From contig NZ_JAMQPN010000002.1 of NCBI RefSeq assembly GCF_026151655.1, forward strand, positions 62,001 to 126,000: a stretch of 64,000 nt of DNA, given 5' to 3'. Below the pieces are notes generated by a model that made no database searches, was not told where the DNA came from, and was given only the letters and a program-made list of their open reading frames with translations. Shown in pieces: positions 27,118 through 37,658 of the stretch (the stretch's first letter is position 1; every line of letters starts with the position of its first letter). The stretch is from Leptospira soteropolitanensis (GTDB lineage Bacteria; Spirochaetota; Leptospiria; Leptospirales; Leptospiraceae). The position numbers and the translations under genes were made by a program.

Positions 27118-28509
27118 CTACTTCCAGATCATAGGTTCCTCTGACTCTGTCAAGTGAGTATGGAATGCACCCGTGATCCAACGGTAAGGTTTCCCATCCT
27201 TGTCGACAGGAAGGGGGGTCTTTCTTCCTTCACTCCAAAACCGGATGGGCTTTTCCAAGTCATAAGAAACATGAGTTTCTGTGATTTGAGAAAAGTAGGT
27301 TTTGGCCTTCTCACGGGGAAATGGAAAATAGAATAACATCCCCACAAGACAAAGGAGAAGGAAAAATAGACCTTTAAGATTTTCTCTAGGAACAAGGTCA
27401 CAAAGAACCCAGGTAATACCGAAAAGTCCCAAAAACCAGAGTGGAAATAAATAACGAATGGGGTAAGGGTGGAGGTAGGTAAACCTTCCCACAAGAAGTA
27501 AGAGACCTACGAGTACAGGAAAAAACACAAGGAGTAGATGTTGGTTTAGTTTTGGGAATCTGGTAAATCCGAGGAAAACAAATCCAATTAAAACAAGGAT
27601 GGAACGTCCTTGGTAAAAAATATGTTTCGAAAAATCTAGAAGATAGGCTCCTGAAATTTGTAGGATCACCGAACCATTCCATTTGGAAAGATAGGTAAAT
27701 AAAATTTGGAAACTGTTGGGTATGGATACCATTGACCTAAGTCCGAAGAATATAAGTTCCCCAAAAAAAATAAAAAAAACAGCAAGGATCCAAAACTGTT
27801 TTCTTTGAAAGTATGAAATTCGTTTCGAAACTGTTAAATTTTTATCCCAAATTCGAACTATGAAAAAAGAAATAACACCAAGAACGAATGAAAAACGATC
27901 TGAAATATAAAGTAATATAAAGCTAAGAAAAAAAAAGAAAACATAGGGAATTGATAACATTTTGTAAAGATTATCATTCTCCTTTTTTTTTGATTCCTCG
28001 TTTAACAAAGAATAAAGATATAAGGTTAAAAGGAGTGAAAAAAAGAAACCAGTGCTATGGTGAGCCCCGGATAGAAAATAGGCAAAAGGGAGAGGATGGT
28101 CTTTGAGTGAATATCCGAGTAAAGAGAAAACTATGAACAAGATTTCAAATAGATAAAGAAATATTAAAGACTTGGTTTGGTCTAAAAACTTTGAGAGAAA
28201 AATAAAAATGCCAAGTAAAACCAAAGCCATTTGCGCGGTTCCATAAAAACTAGGTAGATATAAAAAAGGAACCAATGGATAAAGGATTAAATTTAAAAGT
28301 AAATCAGGAAATAAATAAGGAGACGGGGGAAGATGCCAATGTCCTATCCCTTGCCCTGTTAGTAAATCCTTCAGAAGTAAGGGAAGATACAAACTATCTG
28401 CAGAATGCAGTGGTTCAAAATAGATTGTTTCGCATAACAAGAAGTTTGCTAAAGATGAAAGTATAAAAAATAAAAAATAGGAAAATTTTGATGGAGAACG
28501 GGGAAACAT
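27118..28509 (-). CDS. Polytopic membrane protein, possibly GT-C-like; function unknown
   Basis: 463 residues with roughly ten to twelve membrane segments. After the first segment comes LHSADSLYLPLLLKDL, an acidic loop in the place where GT-C glycosyltransferases have a catalytic Asp/Glu, and the C-terminus is a short soluble domain (EKAKTYFSQITETHVSYDLEKP). This resemblance is weak and the function stays unknown. It ends directly before the leuA start, so leuA may be co-transcribed with it. ATG at 28509; the divergent VOC-like gene starts inside its first codons (18-base 5' overlap). Confidence 0.8.
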   Translation of the reverse strand: MFPRSPSKFSYFLFFILSSLANFLLCETIYFEPLHSADSLYLPLLLKDLLTGQGIGHWHLPPSPYLFPDLLLNLILYPLVPFLYLPSFYGTAQMALVLLGIFIFLSKFLDQTKSLIFLYLFEILFIVFSLLGYSLKDHPLPFAYFLSGAHHSTGFFFSLLLTLYLYSLLNEESKKKENDNLYKMLSIPYVFFFFLSFILLYISDRFSFVLGVISFFIVRIWDKNLTVSKRISYFQRKQFWILAVFFIFFGELIFFGLRSMVSIPNSFQILFTYLSKWNGSVILQISGAYLLDFSKHIFYQGRSILVLIGFVFLGFTRFPKLNQHLLLVFFPVLVGLLLLVGRFTYLHPYPIRYLFPLWFLGLFGITWVLCDLVPRENLKGLFFLLLCLVGMLFYFPFPREKAKTYFSQITETHVSYDLEKPIRFWSEGRKTPLPVDKDGKPYRWITGAFHTHLTESEEPMIWK

Positions 28510-28850
28510 TGGAATTACAATTTTACTCTATCAACTTAGACGGAGGAGAAAATACAGCTCTTCCGGCTCGGTTTTACCAATCGTTTTTAGGGGGGACTCT
28601 CCTAAAAGAAAGTTTTGGCCACTCGGAACTACAATTGGCTTCAGGAGAAACGATAGTATTCTCTAAAAACACGGAAAATTGTCCTGTACGTCCAGGAACC
28701 ATTACGGTTCGTAGTTTTGAGGAGAAGGTCAAAAACCATCCCAAGCTTTCTTCTCTCCACCGAATTCAATCGGTACAAGGAAAAAACTATTCCTTATATG
28801 AAGATCCTTGGGGAAACTGGGTGTGGATTTATTTTTTGGATTCTAAGTAA
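28491..28850 (+). CDS. Small VOC-like (glyoxalase-fold) protein
   Basis: 119 residues from the ATG at 28491. FYSINLDGGENTALPARFYQSFLGG and the ending YSLYEDPWGNWVWIYFL resemble one half of a glyoxalase/bleomycin-resistance (VOC) domain, whose last strand carries D-P-x-G-N. The usual metal ligands His and Glu are not obvious, so it may not be an enzyme. Its 5' end overlaps the divergent membrane protein gene, and its last 22 bases overlap the converging GDPD gene. Confidence 0.6.
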   Translation: MENGETLELQFYSINLDGGENTALPARFYQSFLGGTLLKESFGHSELQLASGETIVFSKNTENCPVRPGTITVRSFEEKVKNHPKLSSLHRIQSVQGKNYSLYEDPWGNWVWIYFLDSK

Positions 28851-29599
28851 GTTGCTAAACGGTCAGGGTAATCTGTGATAAGACCTGCTACGCCTGCTGC
28901 AATTAACTGATTCCATTCTTCTTCTGTATTGGTTGTGTAAGGAATCACTAGAAGAGATTTTTCTTTTAAGCCTTCTACAAATTCTTTAGAACAAGCGGAC
29001 AGGTGCGGGAGGATGAGATCCGGTTCATAGTCCATATAATTCTTGTTTAGCGAATCTCCATTTTCGACAAGAAGCCCTCGTAAAACTTCTGGTTCTTCCT
29101 TACGAATAAGATCTACAAGATCCCAATCAAAACTACTCACCCAAATTCGGTTCGTTAGTTTGTATTTCCGAATCAGTTTGACAAGGGCTAGGGCAAGAGC
29201 CTTTCTTTCTTCAGGATTTCCTTCGCTTTTCATTTCAATATCAAAGACAGTGGTTTCGGAAAGGGTTTGGATGATTTGGGAGAGTGTCGGAATTTGTTCG
29301 CCTTCAAAGGCTTCTTCAAAAAAACTCCCTGCATCTAGTTCTGCTAAATCACGATATTTATATTCAGAAACTTTTCCTTCACCGTCCGTCGTTCGATCCA
29401 CTGTAAAGTCGTGGATGACAACTAGTTCACCGGAAGCACAAAGCATGGTATCCAATTCGAAAAACTTCGTGGATTCCGCTCCCACAAGAAAGGAAACGAG
29501 GGTGTTTTCAGGAGCAAGGCCACGGGCTCCACGGTGACCAATATTTGCTGGTTCGTTTCCTAAAATAGATTTTAGTCTTTCGATTCGTGGTTGGAACAT
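28829..29599 (-). CDS. Glycerophosphodiester phosphodiesterase
   Basis: 256 residues. It hydrolyses glycerophosphodiesters from phospholipid turnover to glycerol-3-phosphate and an alcohol. NIGHRGARGLAPENTLVSF (catalytic His and Arg, metal Glu), FELDTMLCASGELVVIHDFTVDRTTDGEG (metal Glu/Asp and the second catalytic His), and later DIEMKSEG and ITDYPDRLATYL. No signal peptide, so it is cytoplasmic (UgpQ-like rather than GlpQ). It lies 8 bases after the YhhQ gene, probably co-transcribed. Confidence 0.93.
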   Translation of the reverse strand: MFQPRIERLKSILGNEPANIGHRGARGLAPENTLVSFLVGAESTKFFELDTMLCASGELVVIHDFTVDRTTDGEGKVSEYKYRDLAELDAGSFFEEAFEGEQIPTLSQIIQTLSETTVFDIEMKSEGNPEERKALALALVKLIRKYKLTNRIWVSSFDWDLVDLIRKEEPEVLRGLLVENGDSLNKNYMDYEPDLILPHLSACSKEFVEGLKEKSLLVIPYTTNTEEEWNQLIAAGVAGLITDYPDRLATYLESKK

Positions 29600-29607
29600 A
29601 GTTACCC

Positions 29608-30318
29608 TTACCCTGGTTGGATGGTCGATTCCAACCCTTCTTCTTCCATTGCTGCACTAAACATTTGTTTTTTCAATGTTTCCCCTAAGTAACGATCAAT
29701 GTAGATATGGATGGCATAGAGAAGTGGTGTGATGGCGATGGCCACTCCCAATTTATAAAGAAAGTTGGTATTGGCAATAGAGATTAGCTTGGAAATAGGA
29801 TGGTATTTGCCAAGAGCAATGAAGATGACCACATAAGAGTCAATGAGTTGAGAAATGATGGTGGAGCCTGTGGCTCTAAGCCAAATATGTTTTCCTCCCG
29901 TTTTTTTTCGAAGGAAATGAAAGGTATGGAGGTCAATCATCTGGCCAATCACATAAGCGATGATGGAACCAAGTATGACTAGACCGGAATTGGCAAACAC
30001 ACGTTCAAAGGAGGCATCATCAATCGGTGACTCGGGGCTTGCGGGAATTTGGATATCGATCACAATGAGGAGGTAAGCAAAACCAATCATCACCATCCCA
30101 AGAAATGTCGTCGCCCGAACGACTTTACGACCATAATATTCATTCAAAAGATCCGTAATGATAAAGGTAACAGGAAAAGGGATCACCCCCATTGTCATCG
30201 TAAACCCGAAGGCAAAAAATAATTTACTACCTGTGAGTTCTGCAAGAAGGAGAAAGGTGAGAAAAAAACTGAGAAGGACCGTATAAAGAATCACCGGTTT
30301 TTGTTTGAGAAGATGCAT
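29608..30318 (-). CDS. Queuosine precursor transporter (YhhQ/VUT family)
   Basis: 236 residues with six membrane segments. ELTGSKLFFAFGFTMTMGVIPFPVTFIITDLLNEYYGRKVVRATTFLG (the DLLNEYYG motif) and AYVIGQMIDLHTFHFLRKKTGGKHIWLRATGSTIISQLIDSYVVIFIAL are diagnostic of YhhQ, which imports preQ0/preQ1 for queuosine in tRNA. AAGGA lies 10 bases before the ATG. I looked for a preQ1 riboswitch in the 30319-30461 gap and did not find a convincing one. Confidence 0.93.
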   Translation of the reverse strand: MHLLKQKPVILYTVLLSFFLTFLLLAELTGSKLFFAFGFTMTMGVIPFPVTFIITDLLNEYYGRKVVRATTFLGMVMIGFAYLLIVIDIQIPASPESPIDDASFERVFANSGLVILGSIIAYVIGQMIDLHTFHFLRKKTGGKHIWLRATGSTIISQLIDSYVVIFIALGKYHPISKLISIANTNFLYKLGVAIAITPLLYAIHIYIDRYLGETLKKQMFSAAMEEEGLESTIQPG

Positions 30319-30461
30319 CGTATCTTTTTCCTTACTTTTTAATTTCGACTAGGAGAGATTCCTGGATAAAAAATTATGGGATGAGAAATAGATAGTGAGT
30401 TCTTTTAATATTCTCTACTCTTTTTTTATTATAAGATCGATAATCATACTAGAAGTAATTT

Positions 30462-32036
30462 ATGTCCGAAAAAGAAAACCCATCCACACCCAAACGTCCG
30501 CTGTCCAATGCAGCTAAATATACGCTATTATTTGCCTCTTGGGTGTTCCTTTCTGCGATCTCCTTTTATTTAGGAATGAATTTGATCCAAAATGATGGAA
30601 CCGCTCTTGTCTTAAAAGACACTGCCAGAGCGGGAAATGCCAATCCCAGTGTTGTAGAAGCATCCACTCCAACTCTTGGAACTCCATCAGAGATGGAAAC
30701 CAAAGAAACTGGAGAAAACCAAGTGGATCCTAAGGACTCAAGTGAGTCAGTGGAACTTCCGGGTTTTGTTCCAGACGAGAATGTTAGTTTCCGTTCCTCT
30801 GCTTGGTCAACGGATTGGACTGCCATGAAAAAGACAGTCCATCTTTACAATGAAATCCATCCCTTTATTTATACCATGAAAGGTGGGCTTTCTAATAACG
30901 GAGAACTCATCTCTAGTTGGTCGAGTTCTTCCAGAAAAGAACGAGTGGCAGAACTTCGAGCACTCAATCCTAAAGTGAAAATCATACCCACCATCTTTCG
31001 TTGGGAAAATCCAAAAGAAAAAATCCAAGAAAATATTGGTATGGGCGGAAGAACCGATATTCGTGACCACCACATCCAAATCATCGTCAACGAAATTATG
31101 ACTTATGGTTATGATGGGATTGATATCGATTACGAAGGAATGTCTTGTGATAAGAAAGAAAAGTTCGAAGAGTTCTTTGTTCTTTTGGCTCGTGAAGTTC
31201 ATAAAAAAGGAAAACTCATTTCAGTAGCCGTTCATCCAAAAACTCCAGCAGAAAAGAGCAAAAAGAAAGAACTGAATTGCCGTGGTCTTTCCAAACCAAT
31301 CGCTCTTGATTTCCGAGAAAATTGGAGAGGACCAACCACTCATGACTATGCCTTTCTTGCCAAACATGCAGACCGCGTCAAAATTATGGCTTATGAACTG
31401 CATCCAAGAAAATACCACAACCCAGGACCTGGTCCCCAAGCTCCCAATGTATGGTTAAAAGACATCATCACTTATGCCAAAAAAAGAGTGCCAACCCATA
31501 AACTTTATATGGCAATTCCCACTTATGGATATGACTGGGCTCTTAATTGTAAGGCCTCTGCCAAAGCAATCTATCATTCCGATGCGCAAAGGATCAAAGC
31601 GGGAACTCATAAAAATCGCCAACCGACAGATATCAATCGTATCTTAAACGAAGAAAACAAAGTGGCAAATTGGAAAAATTTATCAAAGTTTTCTGACATC
31701 CACAAAAACCGTGCGTATGAAGATCCTTCTCTTTGGTATACCAGTGGTGGATGTGATCGTGTTGCGTTTTATATGAATCGTAAGGCTTTTGAAGAAAAAA
31801 TGACTCTCCTTCGAAAATACGATTTAGGTGGATTTTCCTTTTGGCAACTTGTGACAGACAATGATCCTGAAATCAATGTGTATTTGAGTAAACTCGTCCA
31901 AGGCCAACTTCCTCCTGTGGAAAAAGCAAAAGAGGAAGAAGAACCAAAAGAAGAAACCACACTTCCTGATAATGATTCCAAAGAAGCTTTAAAGGTTTCT
32001 GATTCCAAATCGAAATCCAAAACAAAAAAGTTTTAA
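30462..32036 (+). CDS. Membrane-anchored GH18-type glycoside hydrolase
   Basis: 524 residues. A membrane anchor (about 18-40), a Ser/Thr/Glu-rich linker, then a GH18 TIM barrel (about 115-470). The catalytic motif DxxDxDxE reads DGIDIDYE, with E225 as acid. KIMAYELHPRKYHNPGPG and KLYMAIPTYGYDWAL continue the fold, and LGGFSFWQLVTDNDPEINVYL ends it, as in bacterial YaaH-like peptidoglycan hydrolases as well as chitinases. The C-terminal tail is Lys/Glu/Ser-rich and disordered. Substrate (peptidoglycan or chitin) is open. One base separates it from tsaC, so the two are an operon. Confidence 0.85.
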   Translation: MSEKENPSTPKRPLSNAAKYTLLFASWVFLSAISFYLGMNLIQNDGTALVLKDTARAGNANPSVVEASTPTLGTPSEMETKETGENQVDPKDSSESVELPGFVPDENVSFRSSAWSTDWTAMKKTVHLYNEIHPFIYTMKGGLSNNGELISSWSSSSRKERVAELRALNPKVKIIPTIFRWENPKEKIQENIGMGGRTDIRDHHIQIIVNEIMTYGYDGIDIDYEGMSCDKKEKFEEFFVLLAREVHKKGKLISVAVHPKTPAEKSKKKELNCRGLSKPIALDFRENWRGPTTHDYAFLAKHADRVKIMAYELHPRKYHNPGPGPQAPNVWLKDIITYAKKRVPTHKLYMAIPTYGYDWALNCKASAKAIYHSDAQRIKAGTHKNRQPTDINRILNEENKVANWKNLSKFSDIHKNRAYEDPSLWYTSGGCDRVAFYMNRKAFEEKMTLLRKYDLGGFSFWQLVTDNDPEINVYLSKLVQGQLPPVEKAKEEEEPKEETTLPDNDSKEALKVSDSKSKSKTKKF

Positions 32037-32037
32037 A

Positions 32038-33081
32038 ATGAAAACCTTAATCTCTTCGGATGTACGTTTGCTTGCGAACCTCATCCAAGAGGGAAAGGTT
32101 GTGATCTTTCCAACAGAAACGGTTTATGGGATTGGCGCCTCAACCAGATCGGAAGAGGCCTGTCTTCGTGTTTATGAGATCAAAGGTAGACCAAAAGACA
32201 ATCCCCTCATTGCCCATTTCCCATCGATCGAAGAAATTCAAAAAGTATGTGTGTTAGGTGATTTGGGGCGAAAGTTATTAGAAAAATTTTCACCGGGTCC
32301 CCTCACTCTTATCCTTAAAAAAAAAGATAAATCCTTATTTCCTAAAGAATTGGATACGCTTGCTGTTCGAATTCCTAAAAACCCTTTGGTCCGGGAATGG
32401 ATTCGGCTGACAGGTGGACCCATCTCTGCACCTTCGGCCAATTTATCCGGTAGACCCTCGCTAACAAAACTAACTGATGTTGTGCGATACTTCGAGGGAA
32501 AGGTGGATGGGATACTAATCGCAGAAGAACCAAGTTATGGAATCGAGTCCACCGTGGTAAGCCTTGTGGGGGAACATCCGACTCTCCTTCGGCCCGGTTC
32601 CATTGAATCAGAAGAGTTGAAAAAGATTCTTCCTGACCTTGTTTTTCCGAATCCTTACGAAACTTCCCCCGTCCTCTCTGTTCCCAATGTCCCACTCAGT
32701 CCAGGAACCAAATACAAACACTACGCACCTACAGCTCAAGTGATCCTCGCTTCCACGGAAGAATTCATACATTCTTTAGAAAAAGGATTTGATCCCAAAG
32801 TCACTGCTTGGATTGGTTTTTCCTTACCGGAAAAAGTTAGTAAAAAAAATGTTTTGCCAGAGACAAATAAGGCCGTCACTAAAGAAGGAGAAGACAGGTA
32901 TGGGGAGTTTGACCATTTCTCTCTGGTGTCGACAAACGAAGAGTATGCGTCCAAACTTTATGCTTTCTTTGAAGTTTGTGATCTTGCCGAAATCCAAACC
33001 ATTATCTGCGAAGCTCCCAAACCAGGTCATGGTTCGGAGGGCATAAGGAACCGACTCGAAAAAGCTTCCCGTAAAAAATGA
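32038..33081 (+). CDS. L-threonylcarbamoyladenylate synthase (Sua5/YrdC type)
   Basis: 347 residues. It makes threonylcarbamoyl-AMP for t6A37 tRNA modification. The YrdC domain spans about 1-205: GKVVIFPTETVYGIGAS, CLRVYEIKGRPKDNPLIAH, LDTLAVRIPKNPL, GPISAPSANLSGRPS (SxN motif) and LLRPGSI. A C-terminal Sua5 domain (about 210-347, starting VPLSPGTKYKHYAPTAQ) is present, so this is the long Sua5 form rather than short TsaC. ATG at 32038 directly follows the previous stop by one base. Confidence 0.93.
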   Translation: MKTLISSDVRLLANLIQEGKVVIFPTETVYGIGASTRSEEACLRVYEIKGRPKDNPLIAHFPSIEEIQKVCVLGDLGRKLLEKFSPGPLTLILKKKDKSLFPKELDTLAVRIPKNPLVREWIRLTGGPISAPSANLSGRPSLTKLTDVVRYFEGKVDGILIAEEPSYGIESTVVSLVGEHPTLLRPGSIESEELKKILPDLVFPNPYETSPVLSVPNVPLSPGTKYKHYAPTAQVILASTEEFIHSLEKGFDPKVTAWIGFSLPEKVSKKNVLPETNKAVTKEGEDRYGEFDHFSLVSTNEEYASKLYAFFEVCDLAEIQTIICEAPKPGHGSEGIRNRLEKASRKK

Positions 33082-33089
33082 ATCTCCGT

Positions 33090-34724
33090 TTACTTTCTGT
33101 TTTTCCAACTAATACGAACAGGGCTTAAGAGAGAAACTTCGCTTAAAGATTCCAAAAATTTTAGTTCTGCTAAAAGCCCGCTAAGAAGAGGAATTTTATT
33201 TTTTAAATTAAAAGCAGGGAGTTCCTCTGTGACGATGATCGGTTTTCCGCCTAACCTTTCTTTTACTTCGTGAACAGCATCCAAAAGTCCCCCAAGAGAA
33301 TCTACAATTTTGTTTTCAATCGTAGGTAAATACACCCGGCCCATTCCAATTTTTGGCATATCTTCCAAAGGAATCTTTCGGCCTTCTGCAACGCGCCTGT
33401 AAAACAAACCTTCCGTTTTTTTGATTTGGGATTCTAAGTACTGAATACTTTGTTTGGAGAGAGGTTGGAATTCGGAATGGATATCTCGAAATGGATAAAA
33501 TCCTACTGCTTCTTTATTTAATTGGAACTTTTTGTATAACTTTTGTAAGTTGGCACGAATACTAACCGCCCCAATGGAACCTGTAATACAAACGGGGGAA
33601 GCTGTAATATGATCCACCGCCGAACCGATGTAATACCCACCACTTGCGACAGTATCTTTAAAGTATGCAGTAACAATTTTTGTTTTTTTAAGCTCCATAA
33701 TTTCTTGGTGGATTTGTTCCGAGTAAAAAGCGGACCCACCTGGAGAGGAAATTTCTAAAATGACAGCTTTTATTTTTTTATCATCTGCAAGGGCTTTTAA
33801 GTTGGGGATGAGAGAGAAGGCTTCGATTTTTCCGTTTTCTCTATTTTTATGTAGGTAATCTCCACCGGTAATTCCCCCGTCTAAAGGAAGAACGACCACT
33901 TCAGCCTTTCTTTTGGGAAAAAAACGGAATTCTTTGATCGCATGATGGAGAGAAGGATAGTTTCCGGAAAACACCTTTCTGTCTTCAGAGAAAAATTCAT
34001 TTTCTGTTTTAATTCCCGTTATGACTCCAGCTGACATAAGTTCATCGGCAGAAAGCATGGGTTTGTAAAACAAAGATTCTAAAGACTTTTGTCCATTGGT
34101 AAGAGCTGTAAGTAGGACTTTCCTTAAATCTAAAATCAAAGTTTCTAAATTCTTTTTAGCTTCTTTGGAAAATTCCCCTCTTGTGAAACTTTCGGCAAAG
34201 GATTTATAAGGACCCGAGGCAAACGCTTGGACTTCAATTCCCCAAGTTTTCAAAAATTTGCCAAAAAACATGGGTTCAGCGCTTGGAAGTAAAACCATAA
34301 ATTCGGATTCTGGGGCTAAAAATGCTTCTGTGGCGGCTGTGAGTAAAAGTAAAGTTCCTACTCCACCTTCCTTTGCAAAGATTCTAACTTTTTTTCCAGA
34401 TTTTTTGATTGCTAAAATTTGGTTCCTGACTTCATAAAATTCAGAGAGTGTCCATTCGAGTGGTGGTAAGGAAATATCGAAGGTTTTGATTTTTCCATTT
34501 TTTTGGATGAGTTTTAAGAGGATGAGGAGTTCTAGTCTTGTTACGGTTTCTTCCTTTCCTTGCAATTTTTTGACAAAATAAGATTTGTAAGAATCTTCAA
34601 ATACCGCAGGGAATTCCAATTCATACACTTCGCGACCCCGTTGGAAAATGAGGCTTAGACGTAGAAAAATCTGGTACAGAAGCCGAAAGGGTAATAAAAT
34701 AGTTAAAAAAAGAATTCGAAACAC
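33090..34724 (-). CDS. sppA: Signal peptide peptidase SppA (double-domain type)
   Basis: 544 residues from GTG at 34724 (GAGG 7 bases before). The frame is open for 68 more codons, but that stretch is only the antisense of uvrA. One N-terminal membrane segment, then two S49 domains. The catalytic Lys sits in [15 protein letters not shown], matching E. coli K209, and the nucleophile Ser in [34 protein letters not shown] is the typical preceding motif and VCITGSIG the oxyanion region. It degrades cleaved signal peptides in the inner membrane. The start and uvrA start diverge with 40 bases between. Confidence 0.92.
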   Translation of the reverse strand: MFRILFLTILLPFRLLYQIFLRLSLIFQRGREVYELEFPAVFEDSYKSYFVKKLQGKEETVTRLELLILLKLIQKNGKIKTFDISLPPLEWTLSEFYEVRNQILAIKKSGKKVRIFAKEGGVGTLLLLTAATEAFLAPESEFMVLLPSAEPMFFGKFLKTWGIEVQAFASGPYKSFAESFTRGEFSKEAKKNLETLILDLRKVLLTALTNGQKSLESLFYKPMLSADELMSAGVITGIKTENEFFSEDRKVFSGNYPSLHHAIKEFRFFPKRKAEVVVLPLDGGITGGDYLHKNRENGKIEAFSLIPNLKALADDKKIKAVILEISSPGGSAFYSEQIHQEIMELKKTKIVTAYFKDTVASGGYYIGSAVDHITASPVCITGSIGAVSIRANLQKLYKKFQLNKEAVGFYPFRDIHSEFQPLSKQSIQYLESQIKKTEGLFYRRVAEGRKIPLEDMPKIGMGRVYLPTIENKIVDSLGGLLDAVHEVKERLGGKPIIVTEELPAFNLKNKIPLLSGLLAELKFLESLSEVSLLSPVRISWKNRK

Positions 34725-34764
34725 GTAAGATCCTCTTCCGTCATTTCTTAAAATTCTTTCCAGA

Positions 34765-37656
34765 ATGAAAGAGGAAAACAAGCTATCCGATGTGGATTCC
34801 TTTATTCGTATTCGTGGCGCTCGTGAACATAACCTAAAAAACGTAAATCTTGATATCCCGAGGGATAAACTTGTGGTCATTACTGGACTTTCTGGATCAG
34901 GCAAGTCCTCTTTGGCCTTTGATACCATCTATGCCGAGGGTCAAAGAAGGTATGTGGAATCCCTTTCCAGTTATGCCCGTCAATTCCTTGGGCAAATGGA
35001 AAAACCTGAGGTGGACCAAATTGAGGGCCTAAGCCCCGCCATATCCATCGAACAAAAAACGACACATAGAAACCCGCGTTCTACGGTGGGTACTGTTACT
35101 GAAATTTATGATTATTTACGGCTGTTATATGCGAGGGTAGGAAAACCTCATTGTCCAAAATGTGGGACACCCATTTCTAGCCTTTCTGTGGACCAAATCA
35201 CCGACCGAATCAATTTATTTCCAGAAGGAACCAAATTACAAATTATGGCTCCGGTCATTTTGGGAAAAAAAGGCGAACACAAAGAGGTTCTTGAACGTTA
35301 TAAAAAAGAAGGATTCAATCGGGTGCGAGTGAATGGGGAAGTATATTCTCTAGAAGATGAGATTCCATTAAAGAAAAACTTCAAAGCTGATATCGATATC
35401 GTCGTGGATCGGATTGTCATGAAACCAGGAATCCAATCTAGGCTCTCTGATTCTGTAGAAACTGCCTTAAAAACAGCTGAAGGGATTGTGGTTGTAGAAG
35501 ATGGAGAAAAAGACCATCTCTTCTCGCAGAAATTATCCTGTCCGAAATGTGATGATGTCAGTATCCCAGAACTCACTCCAAGATTATTTTCTTTTAACTC
35601 ACCCTTTGGTGCTTGTTCCAATTGTGATGGCCTTGGGGCACTTTTGGAATTTGATGAATCGCTTCTTGTGACAGACCGCGAAGCATCTCTTGCCGAAGGT
35701 TGTATTGAAGCTTGGGGAGGTTCCAAATCCAACTCCTATTGGTATATGGCCACCATACAAGCATTATCCAAAAAACTAAAATTCAATTTGAATACCCCGT
35801 GGAAAGATCTATCCGAAAAAGTGCGGAATACCATTTTACATGGAGATTCTTCCATTCATATTGATTATGATTTTCGTGGTGCCAATTCGCATTATGAATT
35901 TTCCAAAAATTATGAAGGTGTGATTCCCAACCTCAAACGTCGTTACAAAGAAACCAAATCAGATTCTATGCGCCAGTGGTTTGAGTCCTTTATGACCAAT
36001 CATGATTGCGATGTGTGTAATGGAAAACGACTTCGACCGGAAGCACTTGCGGTCAAAGTGCAAGGGATTGGAATTGATGCTTATACTGGATTTTCCATCG
36101 AAAAGGCATTGGAGTTTACGAAGTCCTCTGATTACAAAGGTGCAGAAGATACCATCTCCAAACCCATTTTAAAGGAGATTTTACAAAGACTTCATTTTTT
36201 AAATGATGTGGGCGTTGGATATCTGAATTTAAGTCGTGCTGCCGGAACTCTTTCTGGTGGTGAAATGCAAAGGATTCGCCTTGCGACCCAAATTGGTTCA
36301 CGCCTAATGGGTGTTTTATACATTTTAGATGAACCATCCATTGGACTTCACCAAAGAGACAATACCAAACTCGTCCAAACCCTAAAAGGCCTTCGGAACT
36401 TAGGAAATACCGTTCTTGTTGTGGAACATGACAAGGAAACTATGGAAGAGGCTGACTTTATTGTAGATATGGGACCTGGGGCGGGAGTCCACGGTGGAGA
36501 AATTGTTTCCTTTGGAACTCCAGAGCAAATCAAAAAAGACAAACATTCTGTTACAGGGAAGTTTTTATCAGGGGAAAAAAGAATCTCCATGCCAGAGACC
36601 CGCCGTGTCGGAAACGGAAAGTTTTTAAAGATCACGGGAGCCACACATAACAATCTTAAGAATGTGGATGTCTCCATCCCCCTTGGAACTTTGACCGTGG
36701 TTACTGGAGTATCAGGATCTGGAAAATCCACACTTATCAATGAAATTCTTTATAAGGAACTCGCAAGTTCCGTTATGGGAATGAAACTAGTTCCAGGAAA
36801 ACACAAAAAAATTCTGGGTAAAGACCAAATCGATAAGGTCATCAATATTGATCAATCGGCCATTGGAAGGACTCCTCGTTCTAATCCAGCAACTTACACT
36901 GGTTTGTTTACCTTTGTAAGAGATTTATTCAGCGGACTAGAAGAAGCAAAAGTTAGGGGTTATGGTCCTGGCAGATTTAGTTTCAACGTAGCTGGCGGAC
37001 GCTGTGAAAAATGTGAAGGGGACGGAATCTTAAAAATTGAAATGCATTTCCTTCCTGATATTTATGTGGAATGTGAAGTTTGTAAAGGGAAAAGATACAA
37101 CAGAGAAACCTTGGAAGTGAAATACAAGGGAAAACATATTTCTGATATTTTGGATATGACAGTAGAAGAAGCCGTTGTCTTTTTCGAAAATATCCCAAAC
37201 CTCAAACGAAAATTAGACACTCTGATGGATGTGGGTCTTGGGTATATCAAACTGGGGCAAGCAGCCACTACATTTTCTGGGGGAGAAGCACAAAGGATCA
37301 AACTTTCTACAGAACTTTCCAAAAGACCGACAGGCAAAACCCTTTATATTTTAGATGAACCCACAACGGGCCTTCATTTTGAAGACATTGAAAAACTACT
37401 TTCTGTTTTGCAGGTGCTCGTGGACAAAGGAAATTCTATGGTTATCATCGAACACAACTTAGATGTGATCAAAGCCGCCGACTATATCATAGACATTGGC
37501 CCTGAAGGTGGGGACGGTGGTGGTGAGGTGATCGCCACTGGCACACCAGAAGAAATTGTGACCGTAAAACGTTCATTCACTGGTCAGTATTTGAAAAAAG
37601 TTTTGGATGAAGAAAAGGTACTTGATGCCAAATTTTCCAAAAAGAAATCAAAGTAA
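34765..37656 (+). CDS. uvrA: UvrABC excinuclease subunit A
   Basis: 963 residues. Damage-recognition ATPase of nucleotide excision repair. Two ABC halves: Walker [10 protein letters not shown] (about 41-49) and GVSGSGKST (about 648-656); signatures [17 protein letters not shown] and [16 protein letters not shown]; Walker [15 protein letters not shown] and [16 protein letters not shown]. Two zinc modules are visible: CPKC and CSNC (about 259-292) and CEKC with CEVC (about 752-775). UvrB-interaction and DNA-insertion regions are in place and the length is typical. Its start lies 40 bases from sppA, and a TTG-started gene follows after 2 bases. Confidence 0.97.
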   Translation: MKEENKLSDVDSFIRIRGAREHNLKNVNLDIPRDKLVVITGLSGSGKSSLAFDTIYAEGQRRYVESLSSYARQFLGQMEKPEVDQIEGLSPAISIEQKTTHRNPRSTVGTVTEIYDYLRLLYARVGKPHCPKCGTPISSLSVDQITDRINLFPEGTKLQIMAPVILGKKGEHKEVLERYKKEGFNRVRVNGEVYSLEDEIPLKKNFKADIDIVVDRIVMKPGIQSRLSDSVETALKTAEGIVVVEDGEKDHLFSQKLSCPKCDDVSIPELTPRLFSFNSPFGACSNCDGLGALLEFDESLLVTDREASLAEGCIEAWGGSKSNSYWYMATIQALSKKLKFNLNTPWKDLSEKVRNTILHGDSSIHIDYDFRGANSHYEFSKNYEGVIPNLKRRYKETKSDSMRQWFESFMTNHDCDVCNGKRLRPEALAVKVQGIGIDAYTGFSIEKALEFTKSSDYKGAEDTISKPILKEILQRLHFLNDVGVGYLNLSRAAGTLSGGEMQRIRLATQIGSRLMGVLYILDEPSIGLHQRDNTKLVQTLKGLRNLGNTVLVVEHDKETMEEADFIVDMGPGAGVHGGEIVSFGTPEQIKKDKHSVTGKFLSGEKRISMPETRRVGNGKFLKITGATHNNLKNVDVSIPLGTLTVVTGVSGSGKSTLINEILYKELASSVMGMKLVPGKHKKILGKDQIDKVINIDQSAIGRTPRSNPATYTGLFTFVRDLFSGLEEAKVRGYGPGRFSFNVAGGRCEKCEGDGILKIEMHFLPDIYVECEVCKGKRYNRETLEVKYKGKHISDILDMTVEEAVVFFENIPNLKRKLDTLMDVGLGYIKLGQAATTFSGGEAQRIKLSTELSKRPTGKTLYILDEPTTGLHFEDIEKLLSVLQVLVDKGNSMVIIEHNLDVIKAADYIIDIGPEGGDGGGEVIATGTPEEIVTVKRSFTGQYLKKVLDEEKVLDAKFSKKKSK

Positions 37657-37658
37657 TT

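Noticed and set aside
30319..30461. preQ1 riboswitch ahead of the YhhQ gene
   Set aside because: The leader lacks the characteristic stem and A-rich pseudoknot tail; only a normal AAGGA ribosome binding site is convincing.
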